64,000 nucleotides of DNA, taken from contig LR990053.1 in the NCBI GenBank assembly GCA_905147135.1, positions 3,918,501 through 3,982,500 on the forward strand, read 5' to 3'. A program made the translations under genes and the position numbers. Shown here one piece after another: positions 20,478 through 30,856 of the stretch. This DNA is from Blastobasis lacticolella. Its lineage: Eukaryota; Arthropoda; Insecta; Lepidoptera; Blastobasidae. The notes below the pieces were generated by a model that was given only the letters and a program-made list of their open reading frames with translations, had not been told where the DNA came from and searched no databases. The first letter of the stretch is position 1, and each line of letters opens with the position of its first letter.

Positions 20478-21114
20478 TATATTAATTCTCACAGATTCAT
20501 AATATTTGTTTAATCAGGTGATTATCTTTTTCAAATTACAAACACAACTTTATTATTTTTTTGCTCCAAAAAACAAATAATATGCGAAATTCATAAACAC
20601 AACAAGGTGACAAACAAAACAAACGTTGACAATTTGACAGCTTCTTGCACAAGGGTCAAGGACGAAAATCAAGCAAACGGAGCCATAGACAAACAAGTTA
20701 CCCGCCCAAAGATTTTGGACCAAAATCATAAGTCAAACGTCTTTGGCGCCCAAAATGTGCAAAGTGCAAACCCAACTCCCGGATTTGGTCCGATGAGGTC
20801 TCTCTACGGATGCGGTACTAGACTACAGATTATAAAGGAACAAAAATGACATAATTATCTGTCAAATCAATGGCCGCCAACCAACAAATCAACCAAGCAC
20901 GGCACAAAAATAAAAAAAACGTGCGAGGCGCCAAGGCGAGCGAGTGAAGTGAGTTGAGTGATTGAGTGCGGTTGCGGCGTATTTACGGCGCTTTGCGGCA
21001 AGTCCCCACGTTGCTTTATTTCTTATCACTCTGGCTGGATTTCATAAATAGTTGAACTCGCTAATCTCGTCGCGCACATCGCGGGTGACGACCGATAGGT
21101 CATTGTATCTGCTG
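20478..21114. promoter_or_regulatory. Divergent promoter region between Hinfp and Prps
   Basis: About 640 bases separate the two start codons, which point away from each other. The Prps side (20930-21060) is richer in CG, with GCGAGGCGCCAAGGCGAGCG and a pyrimidine-rich stretch before the start. No TATA box is convincing. Shared regulation of an S-phase histone regulator and PRPP synthesis is possible but is inference from layout only. Confidence 0.5.
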
Positions 21115-22140
21115 ATGAAATCAGCTTCTTACGAAGAAGAAGTTAATAAATTAGATCACACCGCCCTTACCCTAACCACAAGAATGCCGAACATCAAAGT
21201 TTTCAGCGGGAGCTCCCATCCGGATTTGGCGCAGAAAATCGTGGACAGACTCGGCATCGATCTCGGAAAAGTGGTGACTAAGAAGTTCAGCAACATGGAA
21301 ACGTGCGTGGAAATCGGCGAGTCCGTCCGCGGGGAAGACGTTTACATCGTACAGAGTGGCAGCGGCGAGATCAATGACAACTTGATGGAATTGCTGATTA
21401 TGATCAACGCTTGCAAGATCGCGTCGGCGTCTCGTGTTACGGCCGTCATTCCCTGCTTCCCGTACGCGCGGCAGGACAAGAAGGACAAAAGCCGCGCGCC
21501 AATAACTGCCAAGCTCGTCGCGAATATTCTCTCTGTGTCCGGCGCTGACCACATCATCACTATGGACCTTCACGCGTCGCAAATTCAGGGATTCTTTGAC
21601 ATACCTGTTGATAACCTCTTCGCGGAACCCGCTGTGTTGAAGTGGATCAAAGAAAACATTCCTGACTGGAAAACGAGTATCGTCGTATCTCCTGATGCTG
21701 GTGGTGCTAAGAGGGTAACCTCAATTGCTGATCGTTTAAATGTGGAATTTGCGCTCATCCATAAAGAGAGGAAAAAAGCTAACGAAGTGGCATCTATGGT
21801 GTTAGTTGGTGATGTGAAGGACCGAACGGCTATCCTGGTAGACGATATGGCGGATACTTGTGGTACTATCTGCCATGCTGCAGAGAAACTTATTGAAGCT
21901 GGTGCTACTAAGGTATATGCCATACTCACACATGGTATTTTCTCTGGGCCTGCTATCTCTCGGATCAACAATGCATGCTTAGAAGCTGTAGTTGTTACAA
22001 ACACTATACCACAAGAGAGGCACATGAAAGATTGTCCTAAGATCCAGTGTATTGATGTGTCAATGATGTTGGCAGAGGCTGTGCGACGTACACACAACGG
22101 AGAATCTGTTTCTTACTTATTCTCTAACGTACCATATTAG
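21115..22140 (+). CDS. Prps: Ribose-phosphate pyrophosphokinase (PRPP synthetase), single exon
   Basis: ATP plus ribose 5-phosphate to PRPP and AMP, the entry to purine, pyrimidine and NAD synthesis in the cytosol. From the internal Met at 21184 the protein is 318 aa, exactly the length of human PRPS1, and is closely alike throughout: [50 protein letters not shown] (catalytic loop region), [31 protein letters not shown], and the PRPP-binding [13 protein letters not shown]. It ends SYLFSNVPY, the family C-terminus. An in-frame ATG at 21115 would add 23 residues ([12 protein letters not shown]...); an in-frame stop lies just before 21052, so one of these two is the start. There is no intron in the whole frame. 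The first half is rich in G/C third positions and the second half is not. Confidence 0.95.
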   Translation: MKSASYEEEVNKLDHTALTLTTRMPNIKVFSGSSHPDLAQKIVDRLGIDLGKVVTKKFSNMETCVEIGESVRGEDVYIVQSGSGEINDNLMELLIMINACKIASASRVTAVIPCFPYARQDKKDKSRAPITAKLVANILSVSGADHIITMDLHASQIQGFFDIPVDNLFAEPAVLKWIKENIPDWKTSIVVSPDAGGAKRVTSIADRLNVEFALIHKERKKANEVASMVLVGDVKDRTAILVDDMADTCGTICHAAEKLIEAGATKVYAILTHGIFSGPAISRINNACLEAVVVTNTIPQERHMKDCPKIQCIDVSMMLAEAVRRTHNGESVSYLFSNVPY

Positions 22141-23075
22141 TTTTACTTTACTTTATTTTTTACTTTTTTAAATTTAGGAAAAAGTATCCACTGCTCAACA
22201 TGCTAGCATGGCCTAAGATTGAGCATGCCTTTTAACTGCATTTTGACAACAATGGGTACACATTTATGTATTTTTTAAGTTTAGTATGGTAAATAATATG
22301 CAAAACAACTCAGTGATATTTGTTGTGGCCATGTTCATAATAGAAGACAATTACTTAGTAGTAATACAAGCCTATTGATTTTTAGCTGTAGTTTCATCAG
22401 TAAATGGGGATAACCTTAGATTTTTATGTATTATTGATAAAATCACGGTCAAGAAAAAGACACTTCCACATAAATTTGATAAATATGTTGATTAATTCGG
22501 GTAACCGAAATAAATGTTCTAAAAAATGTTACTTTAATGTTTAAGCTTATCTAAAACATACCATAATATGTGGTGTATAGTGCTAGTAGAGAGATTCATT
22601 CCATAATAATATACCACACATGTCTGGAAGTTAGGTCTGCATTTACTTTAGTTGTTAGTAAACATTTTATTGTTTTTTAACAAAAAGTTTATTTACTCTT
22701 ACAGAATTTAATTTTAATAATGCTCTTATTTCCTTTACAAATTATGTTTAGAAATATAAATTTACGTGATTGCAGTATTCTGTATTGTTTTGCACAGTAG
22801 AATATAATGCGCCATACACACAAATTATTGTTTTATAAAGATTTCTGACAAATAATGACATGTTATATAGAATTTAATAAGGCTCAGTTTCAAGATAACA
22901 TGTAAATAGCTATTGGCTATATTTATAAATGATTTACCTAGTATTATATATTATCAGCTAACTGGCAAAATGCCTAACTATAAAATTGTGATGAGATATT
23001 TTCTAAATTTATAGAAACAATTATTGTGTATATTTGGCCCATTATTTACCTATTATTAAGATAATAAATATAAAA
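22141..23075 (+). other. Probable long 3'UTR of Prps
   Basis: AT-rich, free of recognisable repeats, with AATAAA-type signals near 22510 (GAAATAAATG) and 23063 (ATAATAAATA). The absence of transposon debris over 900 bases, unusual for this window, fits a transcribed UTR; the true end is not shown. Confidence 0.45.
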
Positions 23076-23302
23076 ATCTTAGCAACTGTTTTCGTTATCA
23101 ATTACAAGTCATTTATCCTTCATTTCTATAGACTACACAGTATTATGTATTTGTAAGTAAACAGTAAATATAGGTAGGTACACACACGTAATACTTATTA
23201 ATATTTAACTCTTATCTCTTATTCTCTGTATGCAGTATCTTCAGATACAACATTCATATCTATTTTCATAGTTCTGTTTATAGGTACATACTTGCTTATA
23301 GA

Positions 23303-23545
23303 ATGAAGGAATGGTCTAGCGGCTGCGTGCTTGCGTGCCAGAGCGATAACAGGGTTAAGCAATATACGCAATGTCCGGGACATGGATGGGTGACCGTTTC
23401 GCACTTTGAGGCTAGTCGGATTTCAGCACCGCAACGAGCTCTCCTTTCGTTAGATGTGCCCATAGAAACAATTCAGTTCTCTGTTGTGCCTCCCGATACC
23501 GTTGGCGAAGAGACGTTGACCAAGGTCTTCCGCTAACCCGGAGAC
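23303..23545 (+). mobile_element. SINE-like element with a 5S rRNA-like promoter
   Basis: The stretch GGGTTAAGCAATATACGCAA (23351) followed at the right distance by GACATGGATGGGTGACCG (23379) resembles the internal A box/intermediate element and C box of 5S rRNA genes, which drive RNA polymerase III in SINE3-type elements. It is not a 5S gene: the flanks do not fold as 5S. The unit begins near GAATGGTCTAGCGGCTGCG and ends near CTAACCCGGAGACTGG. Confidence 0.5.
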
Positions 23546-24094
23546 TGGTTGAACAGATTAGGGACACGTGACGGTATTCATTTTATTATTATTAGGTAGT
23601 TTATGGATTACGTTAGTATTAGATATTGCGTTATAGATAGAAACAATTTTGTTTTTATAAAATCTTCATGTTTTGCCATAAACTGTACAGCTAACAACCA
23701 ACGTCAGATGCCAATGTTCCATTTACATCATGAGCTTTATCAATGGGAACTTGACCCGAGGTCATTCGACAATGATGTAAATTGTTTGCCTTGTCAGTGG
23801 GCCCGACGTCTTGGCGACCTATGAAAATACTGGTAAACAGTATATAACTATCGCATCGATCGTTTCTTGGTAAACAAAGGCTGTCGCAAAGGAGGGAAAT
23901 TCCGTTGTTTTGAACAACTTTACCGTTTACGGTTTTTCGAGTTAGGTTATTTTCAAGCAGTCATTTTAGGCGTGGATCACCATAAAGCTCGCATCATCAT
24001 TTCGCCCATGGTCATGATGAAAGCTGTGTGATGAATACTTTTCACTTTTACATCTAAACAAATGACAAATTAGCTGGTTCATCTATCATCATCA

Positions 24095-24605
24095 TATCAA
24101 GTGAAAGACGCCCACGTGCATGGCCTTCGAAAGATCGCAAAGGCCGGCCTCTGTGCCGTCCACATCCAGCTGCAGGTTCGATGGCCTGGGGTCCGCCTTG
24201 ACCATGATCCAGGATTTAGCAGATCAGGTAATTACAGTGGAGCGACTGCCATTTGACCTCTGTGACTCTGCTACCAGGGGAAATTGACCAGATTGGATCA
24301 TGGTTACACATTCAGTCGCCTGAATGTGCAAGTTTGTTTTCACGATGTTTTCCCTCACCGTAAGAGCATCGGTTAAAATTCAACTAATGTACCTACATAA
24401 CTCAGAAGAGAGTAATTGGTACATGGCCGCAGCGGAATTCGAACCCGGTACCTCTCGCTTGCGAGTCGGATACCGTTACCTCTCGGCCACTGACGCTCCT
24501 GCATCCAGCTGCAGTACCTGCGACATTTACCAGGTGGTCGCCACTCGAGAACTTTACCATACCGGCCATCTGTTCTGTGCGAGCTGTGAGTGTGTGATCT
24601 GACCC
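24095..24605 (-). repeat. RTE LINE tail split by a SINE
   Basis: 24095-24175 (AAAGACGCCCACGTGCATGG...) and 24502-24605 (GGTGGTCGCCACTCGAGAAC, GGCCATCTGTTCTGTGCGAG) are parts of the RTE 3' region seen at 50200-50905 and 58455-58720. The SINE at 24176-24501 lies between them. Confidence 0.65.
24176..24501 (-). mobile_element. Full-length SINE family 1 with 13-bp target duplication
   Basis: CATCCAGCTGCAG stands at 24163-24175 and again at 24502-24514, directly bounding the SINE. On the minus strand the head has GTGGCCGAGAGGTAACGG and B box GGGTTCGAATTCC; the tail side reads GCCATCGAAC. This fixes the length of a complete family 1 member at about 326 bp plus tail. Confidence 0.8.
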
Positions 24606-24654
24606 ACTGTTATTTGCTTGTTAAAAGGTTTAATTGGGCACTAGTCATTGATTT

Positions 24655-25135
24655 TTAACCCACGTCGGAAAAAGAGGGGTTTTAATTTCGACATGGCATC
24701 CTAGCGCATTTGGATGCGGTTTTCTCTATTTGGAAGCCTGTTCAATCGAAAGGGTTAGCTTGTTTTATTAAAATCGGTCTGTAGCTTAGAAGATATTTGA
24801 GTCTAAGTAAACTTGATCGGAACGCTTAGTTATAAAGATAATAAGTAGATGAGCCTAAACGAGCAACTCATCTGATCGCACCGTGTTGCAAATGCCTCTC
24901 CGACCTTTGAGAAAGGCAAATGCTCGTTTCTTGAATGCTCCAATGTAGTATCACCTCGGAAATTCCGCTGAAGGAAGACTAGTTAATACTGTGCTAGGAC
25001 TTGGATAGCCAGTAGGTATGAGGACTCCAAGGATTTTATACGCTCAGTTGGGTATATCACCGCCTTATCTATTCTGTCGACAAGCAACAGTGCTTGCGTT
25101 GTTGTGTTGTATTCTGGTCAGTTACAGTTCATAAG
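24655..25135. repeat. Repeat debris
   Basis: 24655-24830 is a diverged copy of the ACCCACGTCGGAAAAAGAGG / ATTTGGATGCGGTTTTC / AAAATCGGTCTGTAG repeat type. The remainder to 25135 shows no gene or repeat that I recognise. Confidence 0.4.
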
Positions 25136-25139
25136 TAGG

Positions 25140-25394
25140 TAGAGCTCGTCTAATTTAAAATGACGCGCCCCACTATCGCATTAACGCACACAAGCAAGTT
25201 TAAAATATGGACGCAATACATATACAAATGCCGTTGTAATTGGTCATTCAGTTGCCGGTAAGATTCAAACGTCGGAGCACGCGCCGTTCATTGGCTCCCA
25301 CACAGATGAAGTGTCGTTATTAATATTTGCACTCACACATCGAAATCAACTAACTAAGTAGTGGGGCGCGTCATTTTAGACTAGACGAGCTCTA
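25140..25394. mobile_element. MITE-A copy, 255 bp
   Basis: Ends TAGAGCTCGTCTAATTTAAA and (reverse complement) TAGAGCTCGTCTAGTCTAAA, both running on into ATGACGCGCCCCACTA. Nearly identical to the copy at 35785-36040, indicating recent activity. No ORF; moved by an unknown transposase. Confidence 0.8.
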
Positions 25395-26440
25395 CCTACC
25401 TTATTAAAAACGCAGGCTTAATACTTAATTGCTTTTCCTTTTAGATGAAAGTAAACAAGCAGACGAGTCACGCATGTGACATACCTACCTTTGGATACCC
25501 ACCCATAGGCGTTCCCGCATGATGCCGAAGACCGGGCAAATTGGAGGAGTGTAGAGGAAGGAAAGCGGCCTATACCTACCTATTATAGGTACTTTACTCC
25601 ATAACAGACTAGATATGACACTGTACCCACCTTTCTATCGTATTATTATTGAATCATGTGATTGATTAGGTAGATAGTTTATTAGTAGGTTGATACTGCC
25701 TTGTTCGTATGATTTATTAATAAGTAGTTAGGTTCTACATGTTCAGGTTTTATCTTTGTTTATGTCTGTAGATGTTATATGCTTTGCCCAATCGAATGTG
25801 GAATTATTATCAGACATTGTAACTCCCATTTGACGCAATTCGCGATCCGATAAACCTGTGACCTTTGTTTACGAGCCCCCTGTAGATTTTGTAGGTACCT
25901 ATCAGCAACTACTAGCAAAGTAACTGTTCAATAGAGCTACATAACTCATCATCATTTGCTAGCTCTTATCTCATACATAACTGACCACAACATTTTAGAC
26001 TTAAAGGTGAAACCAGGTGAAAGGTACACAGACTCCCGTGAGTAACTAGGAGAGCTTGCCGAGTCGAAATTAACGGGACTAGGCAAAAATAATAGAGGCA
26101 AATTTATTAAGTGAACATATTGTTCTCTATTGATGTATCAGTGCTAAACTACTTATGAATAGAATTCATATTATGCAGCTTTACAAAATTTTAACAAAAA
26201 TCCTGAACAGAATATTAGTATACCAACGGTATAGGTACTTATGATTAATTTTTTTAATAAGATTTATACGTTTTTTCGAAGGACGAGTTTAATGAGTAAC
26301 ATTAATTAGTTTTATTAGTATTCATTTTTACGCATTTTCGCATGGTTGAATTCTATATAGGTTTATTACAAGTGAATAATAAAAAAGGGGTATGAACGAG
26401 CTGTCCAGCATAACGAGTTCAAAATCGCTCGGGGAAAGGT
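25395..26440. other. No gene seen
   Basis: AT-rich DNA. A short LINE-tail-like piece lies at 25500-25570 (ATGATGCCGAAGACCGGG...). Nothing else could be supported. Confidence 0.4.
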
Positions 26441-26446
26441 ACGACC

Positions 26447-26687
26447 ATGTCCCTTCATAACTTTGCAGTGGTTTTGTGCGTTTTCTGTAGGAGTATCATG
26501 TAAGTGTTTTTAATTTGTGATATTAAAAATCTTCTAGATGGCATTATTTGATTGTTAAAATTGTTTTAGGGATACAAGCAGCGCCTACACAAGCAATATC
26601 ACAATTCGGCTCCCGAGACTGTTGAACCAGTCTCAGCGAAGCGACCCCAGCGTAAAACCCATCAACCTTGGTTCGACAACGGTATAG
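26447..26687 (+). CDS. Doubtful two-exon small protein with hydrophobic N-terminus
   Basis: ATG at 26447 opens MSLHNFAVVLCVFCRSI, a short hydrophobic start. A consensus donor GTAAGT follows at 26500, and after a 70-base intron an acceptor TTGTTTTAG ends at 26569. Joined in phase (ATCAT|G) the frame continues MDTSSAYTSNITIRLPRLLN and ends at TAG 26687, 56 aa in all. A second frame of the downstream piece is open even longer (to 26792, with YKQRLHKQYHN and KRPQRKTHQPW). I recognise neither product. The good splice sites argue for a transcript; the lack of homology and small size argue against a firm call. Confidence 0.25.
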
Positions 26688-26787
26688 AGGCACACGGAAC
26701 GAGTGCCGAGCCTCGTTGCAATGCTGAAGTTCCCCTAGCCTCTCTACAGTTAGAAGCAGGTCACACCCACTCAGTTATAACTAGTAT

Positions 26788-26892
26788 CATGTAAGAAGAG
26801 ACTTGGCGGGTCACGTGGTTCGACTTGCGCAGTAGGCGATTACCTGCGCGAAATCCCCTCTACTGCCATTTGACAAGTCTCTTCTTTCATGA
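26788..26892. mobile_element. Short MITE
   Basis: Inverted ends TCATGTAAGAAGAGACTTG and CAAGTCTCTTCTTTCATGA (18 of 19 matched) enclose about 70 bases without ORF. Confidence 0.55.
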
Positions 26893-27371
26893 CGCGGATT
26901 ATACCTTTTTTAAATGCTTATAAAAGCTGTAATGCTCAATGATCATTCCACTCGAGGTCTGGAAACTTCTACTAAAAATTAAAAGCGACACTTGACGGAA
27001 TGACTTCCACGCAGGCTTTTTCTTATACGTTAAGGTAGGCGGCATTAATTGGCCAATCAATGCAGGTGATAAATACAACGGTGTAAGGGGTACCTACCTA
27101 CCTATGGACGTTTTGTGTATAGGTACATGACGTGATGTCATTGTCGAGAGGTGTGAAAAGGAAGTTTGTACTTTCGGGGATAAACCCGCTAATATTTTTC
27201 TGTTACACCTACGGGATTGCCACCTACATATAGCAAGAACGGGCTCGCTCGCTATAAAAATAAACATGGAGTAGGTACATGCGTACTAAAGTAATGTATT
27301 GTGCAACTAGTGACTGACCGCAGATTCGGCGAAAACTTGGGCTAGGACAAATAAATTGCAAGGAAATTTTT

Positions 27372-27426
27372 TATCATCTCTAGATATACTTTTAGACTTT
27401 AATCCTCTAAGTCTAGAGATGATTTA
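27372..27426. other. Short perfect-stem hairpin
   Basis: ATCATCTCTAG and CTAGAGATGAT pair perfectly over 11 bases, with a further partly paired ACTTTTAGA / TCTAAGT segment and a loop of about 9 bases. The size would suit a small-RNA precursor, but nothing else supports one. Confidence 0.25.
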
Positions 27427-28399
27427 AACTACCTTTCTATAAATAGGTATAAACCTTCAACAATAAAGTTTTAAAATGACTTATATTATTATTTGTCGCT
27501 TGTAGCCAATCCTGAGCAAAAATTTCTTAGAGGCCGAAGGTTATGGCGATAGCCGATAAATCGGCATCAGCCAGAAATTGACCTTCGGTCGGACACAAAT
27601 AACAGCTGAAACACAAACACCGCGCCAATAAGAATTACTTAAGTACGTAAAATTCGTTTGGCTCGAGAGATGACAGTAGTAACGATCCTATTTTAAATGC
27701 GAAATGGTAGGTACAGTCGAACAAAAATAAGGCTACACAGTTTTGCACCCAGCCCTTGTGTACCTATCGTTATTTTGAATGACCGTATCAACAAATTCTA
27801 GGTACCTAGTTGCAGCTACAGTAGGTACTATTTATGTAAATAACGAAGGTGGAGCAATGGAGCATTGCCAGCCAGTGGAGACAGCTTACCAGGGGAGCTT
27901 TTCAAGTCGAAACTTAGAATTTCGAATGTAAAAAAACTTATTAATTTTTATTCGTTTTTTTACAAGCAAAACTGCATGTCAGCTAAAGACCTAAAGCTTC
28001 AATATAAGAGTGCTTTTTATGTTTAAATTGTAGCTTTTTTGCACCCTCTTCTATACAAGTATCAAATGTCCACGTAAGTTATTTGTCTCTTTATTGAAGC
28101 TCGATTTTCCCTAATTAATGCAAAATACAGATGACCTAAATTTTTATCGCTTCTTTAATAAGGAATATTATGATAATACGTTATTATGATTATAGTTATT
28201 TTAAAAGTTTTATGTTTACCTATTCTTAGTTCGGGACTGAGTTTCATCACTTTCAAAGCGTTGATGTTTTTATGTATTGCGGAATTCCCATCATTAATAA
28301 TGTGTTCGGTATAGTTGGGATCGTTCCCTATATATCAGTCACTCACTGGACGCGGTCGTGAAATTAGCTTCAAAGAGAATTAGTTCTTGTCTGCGAACA

Positions 28400-28680
28400 T
28401 TAGTTTAAAAGAGGTAGGGCATAGCGGGGTATCCCGTTCGAATAGGAGCCGCCTGACTGGGGAAGTACCTCCACCTTACAGACCTTTTAAATAGTATTGT
28501 GTTTCTGCCGGTGAGTAAGGTCCATGCTCTATGGGGTGGGGATTTGAGGAACCGTGGCTTTGGCAGTGGAGGGGCATTTGCCTTTTTGCTGCCGGAGCAA
28601 CGTATTGCAGTGGTGACCACTTTCCATCAGGTGGCCCGCTTGCCTGTTTGCCTACCGTATAACATAAAAAAGTAGGTATG
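28400..28680 (+). repeat. LINE 3' tail
   Basis: Contains TAGCGGGGTATCCCGTTCGA, GGAAGTACCTCCACCTTACAG, GTTTCTGCCGGTGAGTAAGG and CATCAGGTGGCCCGCTTGCC, ending in a poly-A-like TAACATAAAAAA. This is the usual 3' end of a LINE common in moths and butterflies; weaker relatives are at 53345-53405, 54980-55140 and 62035-62110. Confidence 0.6.
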
Positions 28681-28689
28681 TATTATTGA

Positions 28690-29035
28690 AAATGAGTGAC
28701 TACCAAGCATTAAATTCCGAAATCCACGAAGGCCAAGAATGGCCTGTAGGAATTTCGCGAAACGCATTTATAGACGTCACTCGATTTGCAACCAGGAAAA
28801 CATATCATATTGAGAGTAGGAAAAGTTCTGACGGAAGTTATTCGTTCTGAAAATGGATGAAAGTATATTTTCAAGAAGATAGAAGGAACATAATATTTTT
28901 ATCTCGAGGGTATAAAAACAAGCTTAAAAGGTTTTCTTGTTCAATTTTTAGCGGCGTAGTTTTATTAGATAAAAAAACCTGTATATAAATAATATTTATT
29001 TTAATAAGTAGTAAATATCTGAAATTAACGATTGC
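28690..29035. other. No gene seen
   Basis: AT-rich, no recognisable repeat or coding region. Confidence 0.35.
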
Positions 29036-29345
29036 AACTAAAACGTAAAACGACGGTCTTCAGTACCTCGGGGTCCTTTAGTTGGTTCTCCCGGACATCC
29101 TTGGGGCTGCGCGAGGGCAGGTCTACCACGGTCAGGCATAGGTCACAGTCGGTGCCCGCGGGGCACGCCGGGCGTAACAACGTGTCTGCGATCACGTTCG
29201 CCTTACCTGGTGTGTACTCTATTTTAAGGTGGTACTCTTGAAGGATGAGCGCCTACCTGGCCAGATGGCCGCTTGGCGACTTCAAGCTCACGAGCCACCT
29301 CAGGGGTTGGTGATCCGACTTCACCACCACCTCGGCTCCATCAAT
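29036..29345 (-). pseudogene. Ty3/gypsy retrotransposon RNase H fragment
   Basis: On the minus strand: VVVKSDHQPLRWLVS, SPSGHLAR, a TAG stop where the family has Trp, ALILQEYHLKIEYTPGKA, then DTLLRPACPAG. SDHQPLRWL, IEYTPGKAN and the AD-x-LSRP box mark the end of Ty3/gypsy RNase H. The in-frame stop and the loss of the rest of pol show it is dead. A SINE lies directly at its upstream side. Confidence 0.75.
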
Positions 29346-29348
29346 AAA

Positions 29349-29577
29349 TCATATTGGCGTTAATGTCCCAGTTTTGCTCTCGCGCACGAGGGCCCGGGGT
29401 CCGCCTTGGCCATGATCCCAGATTTGGCAGGTCAGGTAATTACAGTGGAGCGACTGCCACCTGACCTCCATGACCCTGCTACCAGGGGAACCTGACCAGA
29501 TTGGATCATGATTACACATCCAATCGCCTGAATGTGCAGGTTTGTCATCACGATGTTTTTCCTCGCCGTAAGAGCAC
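29349..29577 (-). mobile_element. SINE family 1, lacking its tRNA-like head
   Basis: Runs from TGGCGTTAATGTCCCAGTTT to GCCGTAAGAGCA. The head is missing, and the break falls at the same GTAAGAGCA position as in the copy at 45098-45292. Confidence 0.7.
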
Positions 29578-29690
29578 GTGTCCGTCCTCGAACGCGGGGT
29601 GCGGGCGGAGCGAGCCGCCCGCCCGCTGTTCCCGGAAGGGCCGAGCGCAGCCAAGAGCGTGGACAAAGCTTACGCGGCGCAGGTACGAAA
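29578..29690 (+). other. GC-rich open segment ending in a splice donor-like site
   Basis: Read as VSVLERGVRAERAARP, LFPEGPSAAKSVDKAYAAQ it is open and strongly G/C at third positions, then meets GTACGA, a possible donor. It stands out from the AT-rich surroundings. No partner exon or family was recognised; it may equally be part of a retroelement. Confidence 0.25.
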
Positions 29691-29699
29691 GCGAACAAA

Positions 29700-30856
29700 G
29701 GGATCCCAAGCGCGCACTTTACACGTTTTAATTTAGTTTACACACTATCTGGGGTTAAATCTATGTCCATGATAACACTTAGTTTCTACTTACATGCTAT
29801 CAAACTTCTTAGTGCTATCAATAATGAAGAAAAACACTTATAACCCTAACTTTCACGGACACTATCGCTACTACTAGAGAACGGCTGATCACAATCTGGA
29901 TCGTATTCCAAAAAGATATCCATCATCACGGTATAATCTTGCTTCGTTTCTTGCTTGCCGTTTAAGCCGTCAACTCAGCATAGTTTATAGCTTCTAGATC
30001 AACGGTAGGCTGTTGACAGAGTAGCCCCTGAGGTTCCCTCCCGGGCGTTCAAGTCTACCAAGATTTCCAGTAGTCTCAGAGCATCTTGCTGTCTATGACT
30101 TCTTCTTCTTCTGATAATTATGTGAACTCACTGGTTCCCTTCATAGTCGTTTTCTTGCAGTAGAAATTTGTTTGTTTGGTCTAACCTCCATCCAGCTCTG
30201 AGCAGCAATGACAAGCACCCATGTCTACAGATATCATGAAATATGTACCTAGGGGAGACCCTAGGTGGTTTATTGCACCAAAATCTCCAGCAATTACAAG
30301 AGATTCCATTGTTTCAAAAAAGTAATAGCTTCGAAGTTACACGGTACCGTACAGAAGTAAGTACGATGTAAGACTGAAACAATTAATATCTAGAGGGAAA
30401 ATGTTGTATATTAATATCCTACGGGAATTCCAAATAAGTACTGATAAAGGTATTGAACTAGCAATTGTGTTTTTATATGGGTTGGGTTTTTTCGAACTAG
30501 TAAGCGTTTATTTATTTATTGTACTCAAGAAAATTTAATTGTTTATTTTAGGTACCGCATAATTATCGCCCACTGTTTTCCTTTCACATATTGATTACAC
30601 TGTTTGTAGCTATCTAAGGTCATGTAAAAGTATTCCCATGACTAATATAAATAAATATAGTAAAATTTTAAATTCAATTAATGAAGTTAATGTGTCTAGA
30701 TAGTTTAGTAGTGCTATATGACATTAATTAAATGTTACTAAAATCATAACACCAATTTTTTTTGTATCGTATACTTATTGTATAAATTTACATGCTTAGG
30801 ACAATAAAACAAAACCAATGAGGCTTATTTGACAATATTATCTTTATCACAACTTA
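29700..30856. other. No gene seen
   Basis: Mostly AT-rich with no ORF or repeat that I can name. Confidence 0.4.

Noticed and set aside
20607..20849. Open frame of 80 codons between Hinfp and Prps
   Set aside because: It has no ATG start, low-complexity Asn/Lys-rich content and lies in the divergent promoter. No sign of coding function.
23303..23545. 5S rRNA gene
   Set aside because: Only the internal promoter-like part matches; the 5' and 3' ends cannot form the 5S terminal stem.
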